DNA from: CAYSHJ01 sp964589725
GTDB lineage: Bacteria; Planctomycetota; Planctomycetia; Planctomycetales; Planctomycetaceae
DNA length: 15,186 nucleotides
Assembly (NCBI GenBank): GCA_964589725.1
Contig: CAZPUJ010000376.1
Span: 1 to 15,186, forward strand
Direction of reading: 5' to 3'
The notes below the pieces were generated by a model. It was not told where the DNA came from, did no database searches, and saw nothing but the letters and a program-made list of their open reading frames with translations. Shown here piece by piece: positions 1 to 6,506 of this stretch (the first letter of the stretch is position 1; each line of letters starts with the position of its first letter). A program made the translations under genes and the position numbers.

Positions 1-854
1 GTGTGGACGATGTTCGGCGCTTCGATGCCATGCAGGATCATGTTCATGATCGCGATGACGTAGGCCAGCGATTTTTTCTCTTTGCCGAAAAAGGTGTTGG
101 TTTGCAGGGTGTGCAGGTCTTTGGTTGTCAGCGAACGCTGATGGGATTGATGGGAAGCATGAGATTTATGATTCCCATGATTCCTATCAGTCCCATTCCT
201 CAAATAGTCGAATGACTCGCACAAGAAGCCCGCCGAACCGACCGCGCCGTCGTAAATCCGCTCGCCGATCTTGGGCTTCACGACCTTCACCATCGCCCGA
301 ATGAGCGGACGCGGCGCGTAATACTCACCGCCGTTCCGCCCGGCGTTGCCCATGTTCTTGATCTTGGCTTCGTACAGATGCGACAGCTCATGCTTCTCGG
401 TCTGCGAGCGGAACCGCAGTTCGTCGATGTGGTCGAGGATCTCCCGCAGGTTGTAGCCCGACTGAATCTTGTTCTTGATCTCGCCGAAAATCTCACCGAT
501 CTTGTATTCGATCGTGTTCGGCCCGCTGGCCTTCTGCTTGAACCCATGCAGATACGAAAACAGCTTTTGATTGACGAAGTCCCGCAGGTCGTCGCCGGTC
601 ATCGCCTTGTTGTGGTCAATCTGCCCGTCCTTGCCTTTCGGAGCGGCCCACACGTCCCAGCGGTACGGCTTGTCGAGGATGAAGGCGTACTTCTTCCCCT
701 CCAACGCGGCTTCGTCCGCCTTGTCCTGCTCCAACCCGTCGAGGTACTTCAGGAACAACAGCCAAGAGGTCTGCTCGGTGTAGTCCAACTCACTGGAACA
801 CCCCGCCTCTTTCCACAGCACGTCGTCGATATTCTTGAAGGCTTGTTCAAACAT
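1..854 (-). CDS. hsdM: Type I restriction-modification DNA methyltransferase subunit (HsdM), 3' end cut off by window
   Basis: N-6 adenine methyltransferase subunit of a type I restriction-modification complex; with HsdS it methylates the target, with HsdR it forms the restricting enzyme. The frame is open from an ATG at 854 to the left edge (284 codons). The start MFEQAFKNIDDVLWKEAG and the helical first 160 residues match the HsdM N-terminal domain. Around residues 170-190 comes GNAGRNGGEYYAPRPL, then the SAM-binding motif I as DGAVGSAGFL (residues 202-211; usual form DPAxGSGGFL), then FFGKEKKSLAYVIAIMNMILHG, the usual HsdM segment leading to the catalytic NPPF motif, which lies outside the window. 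Between motif I and this segment sits a 60-nt in-frame tandem repeat (separate entry). No clear Shine-Dalgarno precedes the ATG. It starts 104 nt after the preceding gene stops, so it may have its own promoter. Family assignment is firm; hsdS and hsdR would be expected further left. Confidence 0.9.
   Translation of the reverse strand, partial: MFEQAFKNIDDVLWKEAGCSSELDYTEQTSWLLFLKYLDGLEQDKADEAALEGKKYAFILDKPYRWDVWAAPKGKDGQIDHNKAMTGDDLRDFVNQKLFSYLHGFKQKASGPNTIEYKIGEIFGEIKNKIQSGYNLREILDHIDELRFRSQTEKHELSHLYEAKIKNMGNAGRNGGEYYAPRPLIRAMVKVVKPKIGERIYDGAVGSAGFLCESFDYLRNGTDRNHGNHKSHASHQSHQRSLTTKDLHTLQTNTFFGKEKKSLAYVIAIMNMILHGIEAPNIVH
141..200 (-). repeat. In-frame 9-nt degenerate tandem repeat inside hsdM
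   Basis: On the minus strand six consecutive 9-nt units, five ending in CAT and one in GAT, follow an AGGAAT half unit: GGGACTGAT, AGGAATCAT, GGGAATCAT, AAATCTCAT, GCTTCCCAT, CAATCCCAT. They encode GTD-RNH-GNH-KSH-ASH-QSH, a His-rich stretch absent from ordinary HsdM proteins at this point, just after SAM motif I. Because the unit is a multiple of three, copy-number change would alter protein length without a frameshift. Base composition differs visibly from the GC-rich surroundings. Confidence 0.75.
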
Positions 855-958
855 GGGGCGGTGTTTCGTCGTGTCTGAGAATGCAAATCTTGAAGAGGGT
901 CAAAACTCTACAGCGGGTGGTACCGAATGCCTACCGGCGCGGGCTCAAGCTCCGTGGG

Positions 959-1360
959 TCAAACTGCGACCTTGAGCGTCAATCGGAAACCCGTCTGCTC
1001 AAATCCGCGTTGGAATGCCTGCTCAACTCTTGGTAGTTGCTCGGCAGTTGTGAAAATGGCATCGTGCAGCGTGATAAAGAAGGTGCGCGGAGACCGCTTC
1101 ACAAGATCAGCCGCGACGGTCTCAATGACGAACTTAGACTCAACTTGCTGCAACCGTCGGATCAGATTTTTGTGTTCTTTGCCAGGCAAATCCACCGCTT
1201 GGATGAATTCGTGAACGGTCGGGAAATGCTCGCCGAACGTGTCTTCAACCAAGCTGGGATACTTACCCCGTTTGGCAACAACGTCTCTCAGGAATAGCCG
1301 CTTGAGGTCATCGCGACTGACGCTAGGCTCTCTGAGATTCTCGGCGAGAGCCGACGACAT
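959..1360 (-). CDS. Small protein resembling the C-terminal part of a polymerase palm domain; possible gene remnant
   Basis: A 133-aa protein with no confident family name. The C-terminal third, FFITLHDAIFTTAEQLP at about residues 93-109, resembles motif C of family A DNA polymerases and T7-like RNA polymerases, where a His-Asp pair in a hydrophobic strand holds the catalytic Asp (compare IHDSFGT in T7 RNA polymerase). The preceding LIRRLQQVESKFVIETVAADL helix would fit the helix before motif C. Motifs A and B are missing, so a catalytic polymerase is not possible from this piece alone. The most likely reading is the tail of a longer replication protein from a mobile element. The ATG at 1360 is 15 nt after the stop of the Dop/PafA-like gene and in the same frame, separated only by TAG. 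A weak AAGG lies upstream. It may equally be a small accessory protein of the operon; the polymerase likeness was judged by eye. Confidence 0.6.
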   Translation of the reverse strand: MSSALAENLREPSVSRDDLKRLFLRDVVAKRGKYPSLVEDTFGEHFPTVHEFIQAVDLPGKEHKNLIRRLQQVESKFVIETVAADLVKRSPRTFFITLHDAIFTTAEQLPRVEQAFQRGFEQTGFRLTLKVAV

Positions 1361-1375
1361 GGCGGCCTTGCCGCG

Positions 1376-2986
1376 CTACACGTCATCGCTGTCCGTCAGC
1401 GTCACTTGAACGCGGCGGCGGAGAGGTGGCTTCGATTCGGATACCGTCGGTGGAGACGCGATGGTGGAGAATGGATCGCTCAAATCGAACGTCGCGGTGC
1501 CGTCATGGCGGAACACGGAGGCCCAATCGCAGACCCAATCGGGCGAGCCGGAGTGTTCGCGGACCAACTCGCCGCGTCGAGCGGCGCGATTGCTGCGCGG
1601 AGCTTGTGTGATGGCCGACGCGATCAGATCGTCACTCACCGGCGACAAGAGCGCATTGCCCGATGCGGTCAAGTGGTCGCACCAATCGTTCAAGGTGTGG
1701 TAGCGGTGATCCAACGCCTGCAATCCGATCGTTAAACGCAGGAGTTCTTCGCGGCCTTGTATCGAGCGTCGCGCGGCCGCCAGTTGTTCCGCCTGATCGG
1801 GCGGAAGGGCATCGCTGCGGTCATTGAACAAATTGGCCATGACCGCCTCGGAGAATGTTCCTCGCGCGGCTCGCAGGTCGCGGAGCGCGTCGCGGATGTC
1901 GGTCCAGCGAAACCCGGCGCGTTCGATTTGGTCGGTCAACACGGCCAGTTTCAAATAGGGGTCCAAGCGATCGGCCAGACGCAGCGGATCACGACGCAGG
2001 TTGTCGAGCGTCTCAGCCCATTGTGTCAGTACGTCGTCGGCCCAATTCGGCACGTCGGCGTGATGTTGCAAGTCGGCGCATTCGTCGAGCAGCGCTTGTT
2101 GAATGTCGAGCGCGGTCAGGTCGCGACCGTCCTGCAAACGGACGCGCGCGTGCAGCCACGGATCCAGCGAAATCGACTGCAACGCCTCGACCGGAGACGT
2201 CAGCGCCAAACCGCGGCCGACGCCGCGGCCTTGGTTCAGATGGTGAAACAGCAGTCCCGTGGTCCCGTAAGCCAGGTACGTTCCGAACGGGAGCCGCACG
2301 GAATCTCTGCAAATGAGGTGCGCTCGGACGTAACCCTGGTTTGATTGGTCGATCCGTTTTCGCAACCGAGTACAAAACAGGGCACGTTGCCGAGTCGTTT
2401 CGTCACCCACCGCGTGGACGATGTGCCGCGCGCGTTGCGACAGTTCAAAGCCGCTGCCACTCGGCCGAGAGGACAAACATCCGGCCCCGGTGAAGATCAC
2501 TCGGCTGGCGAGGTGCGGCAGCAGCGCCGCCGGTGCCGCCGCGAAGTCCCAACAGGTGTAAGATTCGTGCGTGCCGAACGACACGGCATCGGGGAAGTAC
2601 GTGTCGAGATTATTTTTGACAATCGTCAATTCCAATTCTGGACGTTGCCGCATGGCGAGACGAGCGGCTTGTTGCAAGATTCGCTCACCAGCTTTGTCAT
2701 GGACGGCGACTTCCAGCGGTGAGTTGGCCTCCGGCTGCGCGTACTCCGGATGCCCGTTGATCTCTGGATAGAATCGCGCTCCATTCTGCAAAAAGATGCC
2801 AGACACACCGCGACTGCGACTGTCGGGCAACCAGTGGTGCTCCGCGCAGACGGCTGCGCGCAGCGGTTCAAAGAAAGCGGCCGGTTCGAGCCGTCGCCCA
2901 CGCAGCGTGCCGCCGACGCTGTATTCTGTCTCTGCCGACATCAGCATCGGCCGCGGAGTGCAAGACGTGGTCGTTTTCTTGGTCAT
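1376..2986 (-). CDS. Dop/PafA-family enzyme, second copy (Pup deamidase/depupylase or ligase)
   Basis: A 536-aa protein of the glutamine-synthetase-like Dop/PafA fold. These enzymes either ligate the C-terminal Glu of Pup to lysines (PafA) or deamidate a C-terminal Gln and remove Pup (Dop), using ATP and Mg. Visible landmarks are the N-terminal metal-binding AETEYSV (E19, E21), NGARFYPEINGHPEY (68-82), DKAGERI (97-103), IVKNNLD (122-128), SFGTHESY (136-143) and GFELSQRARH near 190. All align with Dop/PafA signatures (ARLYVDHAHPEY in Dop, ARLYLDVGSHPEY in PafA, KNNxD, SYGSHENY). The Asp after Tyr, catalytic in known members, is Glu (E75) here. The C-terminal 60 residues are Ser/Pro/Arg rich and probably disordered. 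The start follows the Pup-like stop by one nucleotide, with its Shine-Dalgarno inside the Pup-like gene. This tight link suggests it works directly on that tag. Ligase versus deamidase cannot be settled by eye. Confidence 0.88.
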   Translation of the reverse strand: MTKKTTTSCTPRPMLMSAETEYSVGGTLRGRRLEPAAFFEPLRAAVCAEHHWLPDSRSRGVSGIFLQNGARFYPEINGHPEYAQPEANSPLEVAVHDKAGERILQQAARLAMRQRPELELTIVKNNLDTYFPDAVSFGTHESYTCWDFAAAPAALLPHLASRVIFTGAGCLSSRPSGSGFELSQRARHIVHAVGDETTRQRALFCTRLRKRIDQSNQGYVRAHLICRDSVRLPFGTYLAYGTTGLLFHHLNQGRGVGRGLALTSPVEALQSISLDPWLHARVRLQDGRDLTALDIQQALLDECADLQHHADVPNWADDVLTQWAETLDNLRRDPLRLADRLDPYLKLAVLTDQIERAGFRWTDIRDALRDLRAARGTFSEAVMANLFNDRSDALPPDQAEQLAAARRSIQGREELLRLTIGLQALDHRYHTLNDWCDHLTASGNALLSPVSDDLIASAITQAPRSNRAARRGELVREHSGSPDWVCDWASVFRHDGTATFDLSDPFSTIASPPTVSESKPPLRRRVQVTLTDSDDV

Positions 2987-2987
2987 G

Positions 2988-3179
2988 TTATTGGGCTCCT
3001 TGCTGACGCATTTGTTGCAAGTGGTTCTCGAGCTGCGCGGTCACCGTGCCGTGCGCGACTTGAACGGCCTGCTGCACGATGTTGCCGATGCGTGTCCGCG
3101 TGCCATCGAACTCGTCGGACGAATCCTCCTGCCGGCCGAAATCGCGGCCGGGTGTGAAATCAAAACGTTCGCGTTCCAT
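2988..3179 (-). CDS. Pup-like protein tag (prokaryotic ubiquitin-like protein, divergent), C-terminus Gly-Ala-Gln
   Basis: A 63-aa protein, the usual length of Pup (about 60-70 aa), beginning MERERFDFTPGRDFGRQ and ending QMRQQGAQ. Actinobacterial Pup is a disordered tag with a helical C-terminal half ending Gly-Gly-Gln or Gly-Gly-Glu; Gln is deamidated to Glu by Dop before PafA ligates it to lysine. This protein has an acidic N-terminal half (QEDSSDEFDG), then a region with helical heptad character from about residue 30 to 60 that could dock on the coiled coil of an Mpa/ARC ATPase, and a terminal Gln. It contains no lysine at all. AAGGAG lies 6 nt before the ATG. It sits between two Dop/PafA-family genes and beside an Mpa-like ATPase, the main support for the call, since overall similarity to known Pup is low. 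A UBact-like tag is an alternative name for the same idea. Confidence 0.8.
   Translation of the reverse strand: MERERFDFTPGRDFGRQEDSSDEFDGTRTRIGNIVQQAVQVAHGTVTAQLENHLQQMRQQGAQ
2996..3001 (-). promoter_or_regulatory. Shine-Dalgarno of the second Dop/PafA gene, embedded in the Pup-like coding sequence
   Basis: AAGGAG on the minus strand lies in the last codons of the Pup-like gene, 9 nt before the ATG at 2986. The upstream stop and downstream ATG read TAACATG. The arrangement supports translational coupling of tag and tag-processing enzyme and fixes the start of the downstream gene. Confidence 0.75.
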
Positions 3180-3206
3180 GACAATCTCCTTGCCTTCAAA
3201 TTGTGA

Positions 3207-3282
3207 GCGAGCCGGGCGGCGTTAGCCCTCGGACGCGAAGCCCATTGTCATCAGTCCGGGGGCTAACGCCGCCCAGCTCGCC
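3207..3282. repeat. Intergenic palindrome, family 1 copy A
   Basis: Arms at 3207-3234 and 3254-3281 form a 28-bp inverted repeat with two mismatches and a 19-nt loop, containing the core GGCGTTAGCCC. It fills the 147-nt gap between the Pup-like gene and the 495-aa Dop/PafA gene. The same core and flanks recur at 8869-8956. No T-tract follows, so it is not a typical intrinsic terminator. A dispersed repeat, or an mRNA processing or stabilising hairpin, is more likely. Confidence 0.8.
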
Positions 3283-3326
3283 AGTTAAGTTGCAGGCCAA
3301 GCCCGCATTCGGAAAGAAAACTACAG

Positions 3327-4814
3327 TCAGTTGAGCGAATGGCGTTCATGCACCGCTTCCACGAGTTGTTCCACGGTCTCGCACGCCGCCAGCAGGTCGT
3401 CGGTTTGGCCGCGGTGGAATTCCCACGGCGTGGACATTGAGATCGTTGACGTCGTCGACCAAAAGCGATCGCGTTGCACACTGAATCGGAGGCGGTCCCA
3501 ATCGAGGTCTGTGACCAGGCGTCCGAAGCGTCGCAGCACATGAGCACGAAAGTACGCCCGCGAGTCGTGCGGCGGCTGGAATTGTCCGCGTTCGATTTCG
3601 GTTTCGGTCGGCATCAGCAACGGCAGACCAGCCGCGGCCATTCTGAAGAACTGGCCTTCATCGGGATCGAGGCTGGCGAATAGCAGGTCCAGCATGCGAA
3701 GGGCGTTGGAATCCCAGGTCAATCCGCGTTGCGACCGGTATTGCTCCAGTAACAGGTATTTGAGCCATCCGTCGCAACGTTGGGCCAAGGCTTCGCCATC
3801 GCGCTGCCGCAAACAGTCGAGCGTTTCGAGCCACAGCGACACGATCCGTTCGGCTTCGGGGACGCAGCCGCGTGCCGCGCCCGAGGCTACGAACTCTCCA
3901 GCCCGTTCGGCGATGGCCGTTTGCATTTCGACGGCGGTCATCGCCCGTCCGCGAACGGCCGTCGGCCAGTATTTCTTCAACGACAAGTCGCGACTGATGC
4001 CTGATGCCGCTTCCAGCGGATCATCGAGCGCCAGCGTCGAGTCGAGCCAGCCGGCTTCCAGCATGGCCAGCACCAATTGGCAACTGCCGAATTTCAAAAT
4101 GGTCGCGACCGGCGAGAGTGTGTTGTCCAAAAAGATAATGTGCAGCCGCGCCAACTCGTCCTGGTCGCCGCACAGGTTTTCGTCGCGGAGGTTCAGCAAG
4201 CCGCGTTCGTGCGTGGTTTGCAGACTGAAGAATTGCTCGAAGAAATCCGCGCGCTGCGACCACTGAAACGAACAGGCTTCGCGGCCGTTGCCCGCTCCGA
4301 CCTGACCTTGTCCGGTGAACGGCAGGCTGGTCACCAGATGCGTCGCGAACGCGCTGGCCAGATGCGGCTTGCGATACAGCAGATCCTGAAACGCGCGGCG
4401 GCTCATACACACGTTGACGTGTGAACCATACGACTTATGCCCGCCGTCACCGGAGTTAGCCAGCACGCACAGCCGCGTTCCGCTCGGCAGTCCCCGCGAG
4501 GCGGCCTGCTGAGCTTCCCGCACCGATCGCAGCATTCCGTGCCACGCGGCCGGCTGCGAGAAGGCGTTGAGCGTCTCCGGGAGATTCACTTCCAGGTGAT
4601 CGCAATCGATGTACACCGAGCCACCTGTTTCCTCCAGGAATCGCCGGCCCAACTCCGCTCGCGACCCGTACGGGGAGTTCCGTCGCGGGTATCCGATGAA
4701 CTGTCCCAACAGCCGGCGTGCGGCGTCCGCGTTGCGTCCGTCGATCGAGTCGCTCGACAACAACGAGTTAGCAAGTTCCGAGTCATAACCGATGATTTTC
4801 GGGACGATGTCCAT
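3327..4814 (-). CDS. Dop/PafA-family enzyme, first copy (Pup ligase or deamidase)
   Basis: A 495-aa protein of the Dop/PafA glutamine-synthetase-like fold, expected to act on the C-terminus of the Pup-like tag with ATP and Mg. Landmarks are GYDSELAN (9-16; the usual GxExE with the first Glu as Asp), GGSVYIDCDHLEVNLPE (64-80; D70 matches the catalytic Asp of YVDHAHPEY), LANSGDGGHKSYGSHVN (118-134; compare KNNxDGKGASYGSHENY in Dop, with the Glu after His as Val here), FTGQGQVG (167-173), WSQRADFFE (185-193), LLNLRDE (206-212) and RLHIIFLDNTLSP (223-235). The SQRAD, RDE and RLH blocks are particularly Dop-like. The ATG at 4814 was chosen over a GTG at 4829 because the family begins close to the GxExE motif; the ribosome site is weak (AAGG). 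It starts 37 nt after the ATPase stop. Together the two paralogues could provide ligase and deamidase functions. Confidence 0.87.
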   Translation of the reverse strand: MDIVPKIIGYDSELANSLLSSDSIDGRNADAARRLLGQFIGYPRRNSPYGSRAELGRRFLEETGGSVYIDCDHLEVNLPETLNAFSQPAAWHGMLRSVREAQQAASRGLPSGTRLCVLANSGDGGHKSYGSHVNVCMSRRAFQDLLYRKPHLASAFATHLVTSLPFTGQGQVGAGNGREACSFQWSQRADFFEQFFSLQTTHERGLLNLRDENLCGDQDELARLHIIFLDNTLSPVATILKFGSCQLVLAMLEAGWLDSTLALDDPLEAASGISRDLSLKKYWPTAVRGRAMTAVEMQTAIAERAGEFVASGAARGCVPEAERIVSLWLETLDCLRQRDGEALAQRCDGWLKYLLLEQYRSQRGLTWDSNALRMLDLLFASLDPDEGQFFRMAAAGLPLLMPTETEIERGQFQPPHDSRAYFRAHVLRRFGRLVTDLDWDRLRFSVQRDRFWSTTSTISMSTPWEFHRGQTDDLLAACETVEQLVEAVHERHSLN

Positions 4815-4851
4815 GAGTGTGCCTTTCACGTCTTTGGCGTGCCCCCAAAGT

Positions 4852-6471
4852 TCACGTCACCGTCAGGCGGCGGGTTTCGATGGCAACGGGGCGGGATTCG
4901 TGCGGGATGGACGGCAAGTACGACTTGACGTTTTCCGGCGTCAGCAGCGTCAACAGGCTGCGTAGTTCTTCCTGGATGGCGCGGCACAGATCGTCCTCAC
5001 GCAAGCCGATCTCGCCGGTCAGGATTTCGCGATCGGCCGCGTCTTCGGCGGCTTGATTGACCATCCCTTCGAGGATCGCTCCGCTGATCAACTCGCGTCC
5101 GCGAATCGGCAGATTGCGGTTGTCGGCCAGTTTCACGTGGCCCAACTCGGCCAGTGATCCGTTGGGGCTGTAGAGTCGACTCAGCACCGCTTCGATGACT
5201 TTGTCTCGCTCGAAGTTCTCCGCGACCGGCCGCTCGAGGGCCAAGTAGCTTTTCAGGATCGCTCGTCCCGCCGTGCGATTTGGCGGGCCGATCAGAATTT
5301 TTTGGTCCAGTCGTCCGGGACGCACGATGGCGGGATCCAGTGTGTCGGCGCGATTCGTCGCGGCCACCACGATCAGGTTGTCGATCTGCTGCACGCCGTC
5401 CAAGAGCGCGAGCAGCGTGTTCTCGATGCGATCCGACGTCGTGTGGCCGAAGTCCGATCCGCGGCGGCGCGCGATCGCATCGAATTCGTCGAAGAACATT
5501 ACGACCGGCGCCGTGCGCGCCGCCTCACGCGCCGCGTCGAAGCGGTCACGCAGATTCTTCTCGCTCTGCCCGTACCACATCGAGTGGTCTTGCGACGCAA
5601 TGATCGACATGAACCGCGCCGGCTCCCCCGGACAGAGTTGGCTTAGGTAATTCGCCAAGCAACGAGCCAGCCGAGTTTTCCCATTTCCGGGCGGGCCGAT
5701 CAGCAGCACGCCGCCCCGTCGGCGAAGGCGATACCGCTGGGCGACCTCCTGGTGCAGCAGCCGAAAACTGACAACTCGCTTCAGTCGATGAATGACGGAG
5801 TCCAAGCCACCCAGTTCTTGAAAGTCATCGGTGGGAATTTGTGTTTCGAACAGTTGATCCTGGCCTGGCTTGGGAAGTTTGACGATGGCCACGTTGCTCA
5901 CTTCGGCGTCGAAGCCGATCAAGTCTCCTTTGGCAAGTTCGGTTCGTCGCAGGCGATCCGCCAGGATGACGCTCACGGGCTCTCCGCGATGCTCGAGCAG
6001 CGCGCGGTGTTTTCCCAGATGACGTTCGAAGCGTCCCACGGCGGAATAGTCGGCCGGTTTGCCGTTGACGCTGATCAGGCAATTGCGCTGCTTGGTCAGT
6101 AGCCCACACACACCCACTCGCAGCTTGTGAAAAGGGACGTCCGGATGCACTGTCACCGTTAGCCGCCCGACGCCACGGCCCGCCACTTCAACAAGCAGCT
6201 CGCCGCGCTTATCCACATGGATGATCGTCACCGGATGCAACTCAGGCGTGCAAAGCGCAGCGAATTCCTCCTGAGCCTTACGCACCAATTCTTGCAATTT
6301 CGCGTGCTGCACGCGCAGCGACTGGCATTCGGTGAATTGGCGTTCGGCGAACGCACTCAGTTCTGGCGCTCGTCCGCCCTGTTGGAGAATCCAAGCAATT
6401 GTTTTTTCTTGTGCTTCGATCGGATCATTCGCCGCGTCGGAAGCGGGAACGGGAATTTTTGTCGCGGGCAT
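4852..6471 (-). CDS. Proteasomal-type AAA+ ATPase (Mpa/ARC-like unfoldase)
   Basis: A 539-aa hexameric ATPase expected to recognise tagged proteins and unfold them. Order of parts: a helical, probably coiled-coil N-terminus (about 35-72, ending near EELVRKAQEEF), OB-fold-like beta regions (about 78-200, as in ARC/Mpa, which carry tandem OB domains), then an AAA+ module. Walker A is GPPGNGKT (259-266), Walker B MFFDEFD with D328 and E329, sensor 1 AATNRAD (N373), arginine fingers in RPGRLD (R384, R387), and a pore loop SMWYGQSE (W299-Y300-G301). The C-terminus ends RRLTVT, so the HbYX motif used to open a 20S proteasome is absent; SYLPS near 517 is the closest tyrosine motif. The ATG at 6471 with a well-placed GGAG is preferred; an upstream ATG at 6510 overlaps the JAMM stop as ATGA but has no ribosome site. 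It lies between the ubiquitin-type and Pup-type genes and could serve either tag. Confidence 0.9.
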   Translation of the reverse strand: MPATKIPVPASDAANDPIEAQEKTIAWILQQGGRAPELSAFAERQFTECQSLRVQHAKLQELVRKAQEEFAALCTPELHPVTIIHVDKRGELLVEVAGRGVGRLTVTVHPDVPFHKLRVGVCGLLTKQRNCLISVNGKPADYSAVGRFERHLGKHRALLEHRGEPVSVILADRLRRTELAKGDLIGFDAEVSNVAIVKLPKPGQDQLFETQIPTDDFQELGGLDSVIHRLKRVVSFRLLHQEVAQRYRLRRRGGVLLIGPPGNGKTRLARCLANYLSQLCPGEPARFMSIIASQDHSMWYGQSEKNLRDRFDAAREAARTAPVVMFFDEFDAIARRRGSDFGHTTSDRIENTLLALLDGVQQIDNLIVVAATNRADTLDPAIVRPGRLDQKILIGPPNRTAGRAILKSYLALERPVAENFERDKVIEAVLSRLYSPNGSLAELGHVKLADNRNLPIRGRELISGAILEGMVNQAAEDAADREILTGEIGLREDDLCRAIQEELRSLLTLLTPENVKSYLPSIPHESRPVAIETRRLTVT

Positions 6472-6477
6472 GATGGT

Positions 6478-6484
6478 CTCCAAT
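6478..6484 (-). promoter_or_regulatory. Shine-Dalgarno deciding the AAA+ ATPase start
   Basis: TTGGAG on the minus strand ends 6 nt before the ATG at 6471. The alternative ATG at 6510, which overlaps the upstream stop, lacks such a site, so the shorter protein is preferred. Confidence 0.6.
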
Positions 6485-6506
6485 TTGAGGTGAGTTAGGT
6501 ACTCTG

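Noticed and set aside
141..200. CRISPR-like array
   Set aside because: Units are 9 nt, contiguous and in frame within a coding gene, with no spacers.
378..878. 166-codon plus-strand ORF over hsdM
   Set aside because: The minus-strand frame encodes a clear HsdM N-terminal and motif I region, so this is antisense noise.
1757..2344. 195-codon plus-strand ORF antisense to the second Dop/PafA gene
   Set aside because: The opposite strand carries clear family motifs; this frame has none.
3207..3282. Intrinsic transcription terminator
   Set aside because: The hairpin is strong but has no following T-tract in either direction, and the same sequence recurs elsewhere as a repeat.
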